Shown: positions 6,834 through 14,906 of the stretch, in pieces
Layout of the letters: the number at the start of each line of letters is the position of its first letter
Numbering within the stretch: position 1 is the first letter of the stretch
Origin: an uncultured Saccharospirillaceae bacterium
Lineage (GTDB): Bacteria > Bacteroidota > Bacteroidia > Flavobacteriales_D > CAJJDF01
DNA: 40,714 nucleotides
Assembly (NCBI GenBank): GCA_950054195.1
Contig: CATLPG010000026.1
Coordinates: 1-40,714, forward strand
Direction: 5' to 3'
The notes under the pieces: generated by a model
Databases searched by the model: none
The model's input: the letters and a program-made list of their open reading frames with translations, nothing else
Told to the model about the DNA's origin: nothing
Translations under genes and position numbers: made by a program

Positions 6834-8522
6834 ATGAAAAAAATACTACTTATACAGACGCTAATTTTTGCTGCTTTTTTTAGTGCAAGTGCTCAAAATT
6901 TTGAATGGGCAAAAGGAATTCAAGGAGATGTATATAACTCTGGAGAGTCAATAACCTATGATGCTGCAGGTAACTCATATATTGCAGGTCGCTTTTTTGA
7001 TACCGTTGATTTTGACCCAGGAGCAGGAGTTTTTAACTTAACTTCTGGTGTGGGATCTGATATTTACATCCTAAAATTAGATGCTTTAGGTGATTTTGTG
7101 TGGGCTAAAAGTATTGGTGGAACATCAGAAGATAGACCAAGTTCAATACATGTTGATGAAGGAGGTGATATTTATGTCACAGGCTTCTTCTCTGATACGG
7201 TAGATTTTGATCCAGGAGTAGGAGTAAACAACTTAATTTCTGAAGGATTCAAAGATATTTTTGTATTAAAATTAAATTCATTTGGAGACTTTGTTTGGGC
7301 AAAACAATTTGGAGGCACAGCTAATGATGAAGGATATGACATTACAGTAGATGTAAACAGATTTGTGTACGTTACAGGAACCTTTTCTGGCACTGCAGAT
7401 TTTGATCCAGGAGCAGGTACAAGTAACTTAATTTCAGAAGGAGCATTTGATGGTTTTGTATTAAAATTACTTCCTTCTGGAGATTTAAATTGGGTAAAAA
7501 AAGTAGGAGGACCAAACGATGATGACGCATCTTTTTCTATAGATTTAGATTCTTCTAATAATGTATATACTACTGGTTACTTCAGGGATTCAGTCGATTT
7601 TGATCCAGGAGCGGGTACAGCTAATGTAACCTCAAATGGAATGCGTGATGGATACATCTTGAAGTTTGATGGAGCAGGTAATTATGTATGGGTTAAAACT
7701 ATAGGTAGTTTTGCTCAAGATTACGTTAGAGATATTACTATCGATGATGCTACTGGAGATGTATTTGTAACAGGAGAATTCCAATTTACTGTGGATTTTG
7801 ATCCTGGTACTGATACAGCTAATTTAGTTTCCAATGGAATATTAGATGCTTATGTATTGAAGTTAAACGCTAACGGGGATTATGTATGGGCAAAAAGTTA
7901 TGGAGGAGATAGTTTTGAAAACTCAACGTCAATTAGTCTAGATGGGGACGGAAACATTTACACCACAGGAAATTTTTATGATACAGCTGATTTTGATCCA
8001 GGAATTAATACCGTTAACCTTATAGCTACTGGATCTAGCGCTGATATTTTTATCTTAAAGTTATCTCCATTAGGTGATTATGTTTGGGCAGGAAGTATAG
8101 GTGAAACTGGAGATGATCTAGGAAACTGTATTACGGTAGATGATGCATGTAATATATATACGACAGGATATTATTTAGATACCGCAGATTTTGATACTGG
8201 GACAGGAACTAATACTTTATTTAATAATGGGGGAGGTCAATCATATGCTTTAAAGCTAAGCTGCCAATTAACTACTGGTTTGGATGATGATGTTTTTAGT
8301 AATTATTCATTGTCAATTTACCCTAACCCTACAAGTTCTCAACTAACAATTAATTATGAAGGAGAAATTAGTGAAATCAATATTATAGATATTAAAGGAA
8401 AAACAATCAAACAATTTTCCTCTGCTAAAACGATAGAAGTAGCTGATTTAGTTGCAGGGGTATACTTTCTACAAATTAAATCAGATAGAAATGTAATCAA
8501 TAGAAAATTTATTAAGGAATAA
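6834..8522 (+). CDS. SBBP-type beta-propeller repeat protein with T9SS sorting domain
   Basis: A 562-residue secreted protein. The signal peptide is residues 1-20 (cleavage near SASA-QN). Residues 21-475 hold seven repeats of about 65 residues, each with a core like DTVDFDPGAGxxNL at about 59, 124, 189, 255, 321, 387 and 452, followed by ILKLDxxGDFVWAKSIGG. This is the SBBP-type propeller blade pattern; the Asp-rich DFDPG turns could bind calcium. The last 75 residues start with SIYPNPTSSQL and end in KFIKE, a type A C-terminal sorting domain that directs export and surface attachment by the type IX system. It is probably a surface or extracellular binding protein. It is cotranscribed with its neighbours (gaps of 19 and 11 bp). 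Confidence 0.88.
   Translation: MKKILLIQTLIFAAFFSASAQNFEWAKGIQGDVYNSGESITYDAAGNSYIAGRFFDTVDFDPGAGVFNLTSGVGSDIYILKLDALGDFVWAKSIGGTSEDRPSSIHVDEGGDIYVTGFFSDTVDFDPGVGVNNLISEGFKDIFVLKLNSFGDFVWAKQFGGTANDEGYDITVDVNRFVYVTGTFSGTADFDPGAGTSNLISEGAFDGFVLKLLPSGDLNWVKKVGGPNDDDASFSIDLDSSNNVYTTGYFRDSVDFDPGAGTANVTSNGMRDGYILKFDGAGNYVWVKTIGSFAQDYVRDITIDDATGDVFVTGEFQFTVDFDPGTDTANLVSNGILDAYVLKLNANGDYVWAKSYGGDSFENSTSISLDGDGNIYTTGNFYDTADFDPGINTVNLIATGSSADIFILKLSPLGDYVWAGSIGETGDDLGNCITVDDACNIYTTGYYLDTADFDTGTGTNTLFNNGGGQSYALKLSCQLTTGLDDDVFSNYSLSIYPNPTSSQLTINYEGEISEINIIDIKGKTIKQFSSAKTIEVADLVAGVYFLQIKSDRNVINRKFIKE
6990..8258 (+). repeat. seven tandem coding repeats, about 196 bp period
   Basis: In-frame tandem repeats encoding the DFDPG blades. 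The nucleotide sequence around GATTTTGATCCAGGAGCAGG recurs with only small changes, so slippage or recombination could change the number of blades between strains. Confidence 0.8.
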
Positions 8523-8533
8523 ATATAACAATC

Positions 8534-10135
8534 ATGAAAAAAACAATACTTAAAACAAGCGTTTTATCAATACTTAGCTTTGGAGCTTTTGCTCAAACAG
8601 TAAACATCCCTGATGCTAATTTTAAAGCTCATTTACTCGCACAGACATCCATAAACACCAATTCGGATAGTGAAATTCAAGTAAGTGAAGCTATGAGTTT
8701 TAATGGGTCAATTGCTATTTCTAGCTTAGGAATAGCAGATTTAACAGGAATAGAATTCTTTCCTAACATCACGGGGTTAACTTGTGATTTTAATAACCTA
8801 ACATCTTTAGATGTTTCATCTAATACATCATTGATTAGTCTAATTTGTAATAATAATAGTATTACATCATTAAATACAACTGGTTGTACACTTATCACAT
8901 CTATTGCAGCATCGTCTAACAATATAACTAGTGTAGATTTATCAACAAACACAGCATTACAGATAGTAAACTTAGGTATCAATAGTTTGACTAGTTTAGA
9001 TCTTACTTCAAATGTTAATTTAACCGATGTTTATTGTTTTAGTAATAACTTATCAAGCTTAAATGTAGCAAATGGTAACAATACAAACATAAATAGCTTT
9101 GTAAGTACTGGTAATCCAAATTTAACGTGTATTCAAGTAGATGATGTAGCTTACAGTACAACCAATTGGACTAATATTGATGCTCAAACAAGTTTTAGCT
9201 TGAATTGTTGTGTAGTAAATATTCCTGATGCAAACTTTAAAGTATACTTAGTGGGTAATACAGGTATTAATACCAATGCTGATAGTGAAATTCAATGTTC
9301 TGAAGCGGCAGCTTTTACAGGTACTATTAACTGCCAAGGTATGAATATTTCTGATTTAACAGGTATTGAGGCTTTTACCTCATTAACAACATTACTTTGT
9401 GGAAATAATCCACTAGGAACAATCGATGTGTCTCAAAATACTGCATTATTAACCTTTCAGCCATACAATAATAATTTGAGCTCATTAGATGTTACAGCTA
9501 ATACAGCTTTAGGAAACTTGGTTTGTTATGGCAATAATTTAACAACTTTAGATGTTACTCAAAATCCAAATTTAAACATATTTGTATGTAGAAAAAATGA
9601 CTTAACAAGTTTAGATTTAACTAATAATACAAGTTTAAATGTTTTAGTTTGTGATAGTAATGATCTAACCTTATTAGATGTTAGTGCAAGTTCTGGCATA
9701 ACAACATTAAATTGTAGTGATAATAGTTTAACATCCTTGGTACTTTTTAATATTGATCCAACAACAAGTTCACTTGATGCAACCTCCAACCCTGATTTAT
9801 TATGTATTGAAGTCGATGATATAACACTGGCTCAAGCAAATTGGACAAATATTGATCCAGTAGCTAGCTTTAGTACCAATTGTAACCTTACCACCGAGAT
9901 TAATGAAAACAGTAAACTAAATAATTTAATAGTGTTTCCTAACCCTTCTTCTAATAAAATTACAATTAGTGGGCTTAAAGGTTTACAACAACTAGAAATA
10001 CTAGATGTTACGGGTAAAATAGTTATCAACCTAACAGTTTCTAATAATCAAAATATAAATATAGAATCTTTGCCAAAAGGACTTTATTTTGTTAGAATTA
10101 GTAATAATTTACCACTAAAATTCATAAAACAATAA
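8534..10135 (+). CDS. duplicated leucine-rich-repeat protein with T9SS sorting domain
   Basis: A 533-residue secreted protein with a signal peptide at 1-20 (FGAFA-Q). It contains two homologous modules: residues 23-226 and 228-450. Each begins VNIPDANFK, continues with an SDSEIQxSEA/ADSEIQCSEA segment, then DLTGIE and a run of about 21-residue repeats of the type NNLTSLDVSxNTxLxxLxC. Each ends with a VDD....NWTNID..xSFSxNC cap. The repeats resemble the internalin-like leucine-rich repeats common in Bacteroidota surface proteins. The C-terminus (about 464-533, LIVFPNPSSNKITISG to KFIKQ) is a type A T9SS sorting domain. It is likely a surface-exposed binding or adhesion protein. Last gene of the operon; a strong hairpin follows. 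Confidence 0.88.
   Translation: MKKTILKTSVLSILSFGAFAQTVNIPDANFKAHLLAQTSINTNSDSEIQVSEAMSFNGSIAISSLGIADLTGIEFFPNITGLTCDFNNLTSLDVSSNTSLISLICNNNSITSLNTTGCTLITSIAASSNNITSVDLSTNTALQIVNLGINSLTSLDLTSNVNLTDVYCFSNNLSSLNVANGNNTNINSFVSTGNPNLTCIQVDDVAYSTTNWTNIDAQTSFSLNCCVVNIPDANFKVYLVGNTGINTNADSEIQCSEAAAFTGTINCQGMNISDLTGIEAFTSLTTLLCGNNPLGTIDVSQNTALLTFQPYNNNLSSLDVTANTALGNLVCYGNNLTTLDVTQNPNLNIFVCRKNDLTSLDLTNNTSLNVLVCDSNDLTLLDVSASSGITTLNCSDNSLTSLVLFNIDPTTSSLDATSNPDLLCIEVDDITLAQANWTNIDPVASFSTNCNLTTEINENSKLNNLIVFPNPSSNKITISGLKGLQQLEILDVTGKIVINLTVSNNQNINIESLPKGLYFVRISNNLPLKFIKQ
8597..9883 (+). repeat. internal gene duplication within the LRR gene
   Basis: Two in-frame copies (about 8597-9211 and 9215-9883) share start and end caps at the protein level, with the leucine-rich repeats between them diverged in number and sequence. 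This is consistent with duplication of a whole LRR unit. Confidence 0.75.
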
Positions 10136-10167
10136 ATACGTTCAATTTTTGAATCATTAAATAGTTT

Positions 10168-10220
10168 GTCTTTCGAAGCAGGAGTATAAGTAGCTGAAGT
10201 TACTCCAAGCTTTGAAAGAC
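10168..10220. terminator. bidirectional hairpin between convergent genes
   Basis: Outer arms GTCTTTCGAAGC (10168-10179) and GCTTTGAAAGAC (10209-10220) pair over 12 bp with one wobble. Inner arms GGAGTA (10181-10186) and TACTCC (10201-10206) extend it. TCTTTATTT follows on the plus strand. It separates the LRR gene from the reductase gene and can serve both. Confidence 0.65.
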
Positions 10221-10227
10221 TCTTTAT

Positions 10228-11202
10228 TTAGTTAAGTTTGATAATTACATTCCCTTTTTTATGCCCAGCATCAACATATCTATGTGCTTCTTGAATTTGA
10301 TCTAAAGAGTATGTTCTGTCAATAACAGTTTTTAACTTATTAGTAGATAGCATATCGCTAATTTTAATTAAGTCTCTTAACTGTTGCTCTTGTTTTCGCA
10401 GGCCAGTAGCAGCAAACTTCAATTTCTTTTTTGAAAATGGATTTATAAAAAGCATGTGGAGTAATGTCGGAAACTTCATAACTGGAGTTAAAAAAACGCC
10501 ATCTTTTGTTAGGTTTCTTTTTACTTTTCTGAAAGTCAATTTCCCAACAGTATCAAAGATAACATGGTATTCATTTGTATTTCTTTCCAGTTCTTTTTTT
10601 GTATAATCTAATACATGATTGGCTCCGAGTTGTTTTACTAGTGTTTTATTTTTTTCACTACAAACAGCCGTAACTTCAGCTCCAAATTCTTTCGCTAGCT
10701 GTATAGCTGCCGTTCCAATACTTCCAGATGCTCCGTTAATTAATACCTTATCTCTAGGTTTTATAGATACTTGATCGGTAAAAAAGGCTAAAGCTGTACT
10801 ACCTCCATCAATAATTCCAGTAGCTTCTTCGGCACTAATATTATTAGGTTGATGTATAATCATTTCGTCTTGGGAAAGACAAATGTACTCAGCATAAGTA
10901 CCACATTTTAAGCTTGTAGCTGCCATTACTTTATCACCTGCTTTAAACTTGCTAATCTTTAAGCCAACAGCTTCAACTACTCCAGCTAAGTCTGTACCAG
11001 GAACTTTTACTTTTGGTTTTGATATACCAGTAAAAAGACGTCCAAAATAGGGTTTTCCTGTTCTCATCATAGTACTAGCACGGGTAACTGCAGTAGCATA
11101 AATTTTAACAAGTACTTCATTTTCTTTAGGAACTGGTTTAGCTATACTTTTAACTTGAAGAACCTCAGGTCCACCGTATGCATTAACAATAATTGCTTTC
11201 AT
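10228..11202 (-). CDS. zinc-independent medium-chain alcohol dehydrogenase / quinone oxidoreductase-like protein
   Basis: A 324-residue MDR-superfamily protein. It has an N-terminal GroES-like domain (MKAIIVNAYGGPEVLQV, GTDLAGVVEAVG) and a Rossmann domain with the NAD(P)H-binding turn LINGASGSIGTAAIQLAK at about 154-171, then a GANHVLDY segment and a VIFDTVG strand. The Cys/His cluster for structural zinc is absent, which points to the quinone oxidoreductase-like NADPH-dependent branch. The physiological substrate is unknown. It is preceded, in the same direction, by the TolB/TPR/AraC regulator, which could control it. A -7 box lies 33 bp upstream of the ATG. Confidence 0.85.
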   Translation of the reverse strand: MKAIIVNAYGGPEVLQVKSIAKPVPKENEVLVKIYATAVTRASTMMRTGKPYFGRLFTGISKPKVKVPGTDLAGVVEAVGLKISKFKAGDKVMAATSLKCGTYAEYICLSQDEMIIHQPNNISAEEATGIIDGGSTALAFFTDQVSIKPRDKVLINGASGSIGTAAIQLAKEFGAEVTAVCSEKNKTLVKQLGANHVLDYTKKELERNTNEYHVIFDTVGKLTFRKVKRNLTKDGVFLTPVMKFPTLLHMLFINPFSKKKLKFAATGLRKQEQQLRDLIKISDMLSTNKLKTVIDRTYSLDQIQEAHRYVDAGHKKGNVIIKLN

Positions 11203-11234
11203 TGTATTTAGTTTTTGATTGTTTAACCTGAAAA

Positions 11235-11242
11235 CAAATCTA
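11235..11242 (-). promoter_or_regulatory. -7 element for the reductase gene
   Basis: TAGATTTG on the minus strand (11242-11235) matches TAnnTTTG exactly, 33 bp before the ATG at 11202. No good TTG at the right spacing, so it may need an activator such as the adjacent AraC-type regulator. Confidence 0.4.
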
Positions 11243-11334
11243 ATGACATGTAGTTTGTAAAACGTTCGGAATCAAAATCATGAAGTTCCAGATTATAAAT
11301 CAGAACCTTTTTTAATTTGCCTAACAATAAACGA

Positions 11335-13119
11335 TTATTGTTTTTCAATCCATGCTTTGGGAGAAAAACCCGTAGCCTTTTTAAAATAAGTATTGAAAAC
11401 AGTTTTAGAATTAAATCCACTTTCATAAGCTAGCCCAAGGAGGCTAAATAGGCTATTGTTAGGATCAAGAGCTAGTTCTTTAAAATGCTCAATACGGTGT
11501 TTGTTGATGAACTGGTTAAAGTTTTGTTCATGTATTTCATTGATAAGCCAAGACAACTTATTTGGGTGTATATTTATTTGACTGGCTAATGACCTTAATG
11601 TTAAATCAGGGTCTAAAAAAGGTTTTTCTTGCTCAATATGAGTTAATAATTTTTTTCGATACTCCTCTGCTAAGGATTTAGTTAATAAAGCTTTCTTTAA
11701 AGGTTTAGTAGGAGAGGAGATATTAGTTTTAAAGAGCTTATCGTGGAACCTCTGATACCTGTTGTCGTTTCGTAGTTTATCGACCATGGGATCAGAATAA
11801 CGTAGCATTAATAGGGTTGATTTATTTTCAATTCCAGATGCTACCCAATGAAAGGCTTTGTCTATTTCACCAGTAACTGCGTACATCATAAAGAGAAACG
11901 AATCAGAAGTAAAGCCATCAGGAGATTGAGCTTGCTTTTGGAGCTTACTCATATATTTTTCCATATTTTTTTGATCCTCTTTATGAGCATAAGCTAAACA
12001 AATAGCTCCCGTCTTCTCTCCCTCAGCCAGCTGAACATCATAATCATTAAAATAATGAATTACTCTATCATATTGTCCTATTTTAATTAAGCATAAGGTC
12101 ATTACAGCATGAGCAGGAATATTTTTTGGATTTACATAAATACAATCAGATAATTGTTTGTAAGCATCCTCATAGTTTCTGCACATATAATCAAAGTATG
12201 CTTTAAAAAATAGTGTTTCCTGATTGAGTGGGTCTATACCCAGAGCAATATCTAAATGTTCTTTTGCTTGTGCTGTGTTTCCAGCAAGCACATGTAGAAA
12301 AGACATGAATTGTTGTGCCTCTGTGTAATTGGGTTTTTGATGAATTGATTTTAGGCCATATTTCATGGCTTTGGCAAAATCACACTCGGTAAAAAAAGCA
12401 CTGTGTCCTTTTTGATAAAAGGCTTCTGGGTTTTTAGGATCTAGCTCAAGAGCTTTATCAATAAGTTCATTACATTTCATCCAAGCTTCTTGAAAGGGGA
12501 TAGCTCCAATCATTCCCATAAAGCTGTAAACATCTGCTAAGCCAACCATCGATTGAACATGTTTAGAGTCAAGTGCTAAGCTCTTCTTGTAATATTCCTT
12601 GGCTTTTTGAGCATCATCAGGATTCCATTTGTTTTTATGAAACTTTGCTATTAATGAATATTCATAAGCACTAATATTATCGGTCTGAAAATCAACTAAA
12701 TGTTCGGATAGTTCAAAGTGTCCAAAATTTTCTCTGATTTTATCAGCAATCAATAAGCTGATTTCATCTTGAACTTTAAAAATATCACTTATATCACGAT
12801 CCCAAGTATCAGAAAAAAAATGAAAATCACCTTTAGCTTGAATAAGTTGAGCAGTAATTCTAACTTTATTACCTCCAAATCGAATACTACCCTCAAGAAT
12901 AAGGGACACTCCAAGTTCCATACCAATTTTTGGAATGGGAATATTTTTGTCCTTATAATAAAAAGAGGATGTTCGAGAAGTTACTTTTAGGTCATGAATT
13001 CTAGTTAGAGCATTTATGATTTCTTCTGTAATACCATCTGCAAAAAACTCATTATCCTTTCGATCACTGATATTAAGGAAAGGAAGTACGGCTATTGATT
13101 TATTATCTTCAGAAATCAT
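11335..13119 (-). CDS. TolB-like domain / TPR / AraC-type DNA-binding regulator
   Basis: A 594-residue soluble fusion. Residues 6-135 form a TolB/FlgO-like N-terminal domain with SIAVLPFLNIS, DGITEEIINALTRI, and LGVSLILEGSIR, followed by VQDEISLLIADKI. This unit is known from adenylate cyclases and regulators. Residues about 150-460 are TPR helices such as KAKEYYKKSLALD and KALELDPKNPEAFYQKGH. The C-terminal 95 residues (LRSLASQINIHPNKLSWLIN, ESGFNSKTVFNTYFKKATGFSP) are a complete AraC double HTH. There is no membrane segment. It probably responds to a small-molecule or protein signal through the N-terminal and TPR parts. A -7 element TAAATTTG lies at 13148-13141. The reductase downstream is a candidate target. 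Confidence 0.85.
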   Translation of the reverse strand: MISEDNKSIAVLPFLNISDRKDNEFFADGITEEIINALTRIHDLKVTSRTSSFYYKDKNIPIPKIGMELGVSLILEGSIRFGGNKVRITAQLIQAKGDFHFFSDTWDRDISDIFKVQDEISLLIADKIRENFGHFELSEHLVDFQTDNISAYEYSLIAKFHKNKWNPDDAQKAKEYYKKSLALDSKHVQSMVGLADVYSFMGMIGAIPFQEAWMKCNELIDKALELDPKNPEAFYQKGHSAFFTECDFAKAMKYGLKSIHQKPNYTEAQQFMSFLHVLAGNTAQAKEHLDIALGIDPLNQETLFFKAYFDYMCRNYEDAYKQLSDCIYVNPKNIPAHAVMTLCLIKIGQYDRVIHYFNDYDVQLAEGEKTGAICLAYAHKEDQKNMEKYMSKLQKQAQSPDGFTSDSFLFMMYAVTGEIDKAFHWVASGIENKSTLLMLRYSDPMVDKLRNDNRYQRFHDKLFKTNISSPTKPLKKALLTKSLAEEYRKKLLTHIEQEKPFLDPDLTLRSLASQINIHPNKLSWLINEIHEQNFNQFINKHRIEHFKELALDPNNSLFSLLGLAYESGFNSKTVFNTYFKKATGFSPKAWIEKQ

Positions 13120-13140
13120 CTAAGAAGTAAAGATATAAAC

Positions 13141-13148
13141 CAAATTTA
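13141..13148 (-). promoter_or_regulatory. -7 element for the TolB/TPR/AraC gene
   Basis: TAAATTTG on the minus strand (13148-13141) matches TAnnTTTG exactly, 22 bp before the ATG at 13119. No clear TTG element at the usual spacing. Confidence 0.4.
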
Positions 13149-13245
13149 GTTACTCAAAGAAATTACTGTTTATCCAGCTTTAATAAAGTATCATTTCTAA
13201 AACGCATAATTAGAAATACTAGATTCAACTGGAAAAATAATTCAA

Positions 13246-13440
13246 TCAAATTAAGACTTCAGCCTCCGTAAACTTTTTATGATAAGCGAGAGGACTAATT
13301 CTAACGTAACGTTTAACTATATCCCTAAAAGCCTTTGGATCATTGTAGTCAACCGAATACACACTGTGTTGACTACATTATTATTACCATTTTCTAATAA
13401 TTTTTTTGCTGATTCTACTCTAACGTGGTGGATACATCGA
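13246..13440 (-). pseudogene. decayed AraC-family regulator (C-terminal DNA-binding remnant)
   Basis: On the minus strand, one frame reads IHHVRVESAKKLLENGNNN. After a frameshift near 13362-13368, another frame reads VYSVDYNDPKAFRDIVKRYV then RISPLAYHKKF and stops at 13246. These two pieces are the linker helix and second HTH of an AraC/XylS DNA-binding domain, resembling the GlxA group. The first HTH and the whole N-terminal domain are missing; only 64 bp lie between the recognisable part and rdgB. No open frame spans it. It differs in sequence from the intact AraC gene next door, so it is a separate dead gene rather than a recent copy. This accounts for most of the 385-bp gap 13120-13504. 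Confidence 0.75.
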
Positions 13441-13504
13441 ACTAGAGTATTTCAAGTAGATTATTTAAACTATACAATAGATGTATAAGAAGATTAAAAG
13501 GTTT

Positions 13505-14080
13505 TTAATTAGTAGAAGTTAAGAACTCAACCAATTGATCAACAGCAAGTGCTCTATGGCTGATCTTGTTTTTTTCTTCAAGTGATAGTTCGGCAAACGT
13601 TTGGGAATAGCCATCTGGGACAAAAATTGGATCATAACCAAATCCTTTTTTTCCTCTTTTTTCTTTTAAAATAGTACCATTAACTATCCCTGTAAAAGTA
13701 TGTTCTTTCCCTTCTAAAAATAAGCTGACAACAGTTTTAAAGCGAGCTTTTCTGTTTTCAATGCCGTTTAATTTTTGAAGAACGAGCTCCATGTTTTTTT
13801 CTGCATTTTTGTCTTCTCCAGCGTAACGCGCAGAATATACACCTGGTTCTCCGTTTAAGGCTTCAATTTCTAGTCCAGTATCATCAGAAAAACAATCAAC
13901 ATTATAATTATTATAGATGTAGGTGGATTTAATAGAAGCATTGCCTTCAATCGTTTTTGCCGTTTCAGGAATATCTTCTTCGATTCCAAATGCCTTTAAG
14001 CCGATAATATCAAAAGAGGGGAGCTTAGCTTTTACCTCCTTAATTTTATTCTCATTGTTACTAGCAAAAATTAGTTTCAT
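13505..14080 (-). CDS. rdgB: non-canonical purine NTP pyrophosphatase (RdgB/HAM1)
   Basis: A 191-residue enzyme that hydrolyses ITP, dITP and XTP to monophosphates, keeping deaminated purines out of nucleic acids. Family signatures are all present: the N-terminal [12 protein letters not shown], the metal/substrate segment [13 protein letters not shown] followed by [10 protein letters not shown], and the C-terminal [15 protein letters not shown], then SHRALA. The length is standard. It starts 18 bp downstream of the outer-membrane protein gene, so the two are probably co-transcribed. Confidence 0.94.
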   Translation of the reverse strand: MKLIFASNNENKIKEVKAKLPSFDIIGLKAFGIEEDIPETAKTIEGNASIKSTYIYNNYNVDCFSDDTGLEIEALNGEPGVYSARYAGEDKNAEKNMELVLQKLNGIENRKARFKTVVSLFLEGKEHTFTGIVNGTILKEKRGKKGFGYDPIFVPDGYSQTFAELSLEEKNKISHRALAVDQLVEFLTSTN

Positions 14081-14098
14081 ACTATTTAGTAATTCGAA

Positions 14099-14809
14099 TT
14101 ATCGTTTAGATTTACTTTTATCCTCATGAAAGTAGTATCGTAAGTCCAATGTAAGGTAATTACCGAGTAAAGCACCTCTTATTTTTTGTTCTTCGTTAGC
14201 TAAATCATCGTAAATTACTTCTGTAACACCAATTGCTTGAAAAGGAGAGTTTAAGGATGCTCCGAAGTAAAATGTACCAGATTTATCTGTTTTAAATTCA
14301 TAGCCAACATTAGCAATTAGAGCTAAATTTAGTTTTTTAGCATTCGTATACTGACGGAAATTTTTATCCTCAGTACCTGATGCTACACTTGAGGCTGTCC
14401 AGCTAGTAGTAATTCCTGTCGCTGCACTTATAAATGAACTTCTAGAGAGTTGAACTATAACTAATCCTTTTATAGGTGTTTCATATCCTACAATGCTGAA
14501 ATCATCTGTGCCAGTTGCTCCCGAAGATGCAACAGAGGCTTCATATTTAAAATTTCTACGAACGTAGTTTATTCCACTTTCAAGACTTAATCGTTTTAAA
14601 ATATTCCAACGAATTACACCTCCAAAATTTAACCCAAGTGTTTGAGTAAAATCAACAGAAAGATCATCATTAGTCAGTGATAAATTCTCTACGTTTAAAA
14701 ACTCAACAGGCAAAATAGGTTTATACTGAAAACCAAAGGTAACTTGTCCTTTTTGAGTATAACTCGACAGGCAAATTAAAAAACATACTATTACTAAAAT
14801 CGTCTTCAT
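14099..14809 (-). CDS. outer-membrane beta-barrel protein
   Basis: A 236-residue protein with a signal peptide (residues 1-18, CLSSYTQ). It has alternating polar/hydrophobic strands ending in aromatic residues, for example GQVTFGFQYKPIL, LSLESGINYVRRNFKYEAS, LIANVGYEFKTDKSGTFYFG and YLTLDLRYYFHEDK. This is the pattern of a small 8-10 strand barrel of the OmpA/porin-like type seen throughout Bacteroidota. The function is unknown: structural, a small pore, or attachment. It precedes rdgB by 18 bp in the same direction. An AT-rich hairpin separates it from the M16 pair. Confidence 0.75.
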   Translation of the reverse strand: MKTILVIVCFLICLSSYTQKGQVTFGFQYKPILPVEFLNVENLSLTNDDLSVDFTQTLGLNFGGVIRWNILKRLSLESGINYVRRNFKYEASVASSGATGTDDFSIVGYETPIKGLVIVQLSRSSFISAATGITTSWTASSVASGTEDKNFRQYTNAKKLNLALIANVGYEFKTDKSGTFYFGASLNSPFQAIGVTEVIYDDLANEEQKIRGALLGNYLTLDLRYYFHEDKSKSKR

Positions 14810-14823
14810 GAAAATAAAACCTA

Positions 14824-14863
14824 AAATAAATATACGCTTCTAATGTTAGAATAGTATTTATTT
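14824..14863 (-). terminator. AT-rich hairpin after the M16 pair
   Basis: Arms AAATAAATA (14824-14832) and TATTTATTT (14855-14863) pair over 9 bp, with an inner TTCTAA/TTAGAA stem at 14838-14851. On the minus strand it is followed by TTTTATTTT. Placed 43 bp after the stop of the M16 operon, it fits a weak intrinsic terminator. Confidence 0.4.
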
Positions 14864-14906
14864 AACCAGTGGTTTATTTAATGTAAGTTTATTGAAATTA
14901 ACGGAT

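Noticed and set aside
6990-8258. Regular repeats as a possible CRISPR array
   Set aside because: Units are in-frame coding repeats of about 196 bp within one gene; no short direct repeats with unique spacers.
8677-9789. Antisense open frames opposite the LRR gene
   Set aside because: They arise from the repetitive codon pattern of the LRR gene; no start signals or family likeness.
13279-13488. Plus-strand open frame of 69 codons between the AraC regulator and rdgB
   Set aside because: It is antisense to the AraC remnant; the protein has no family likeness, and the opposite strand explains the sequence.
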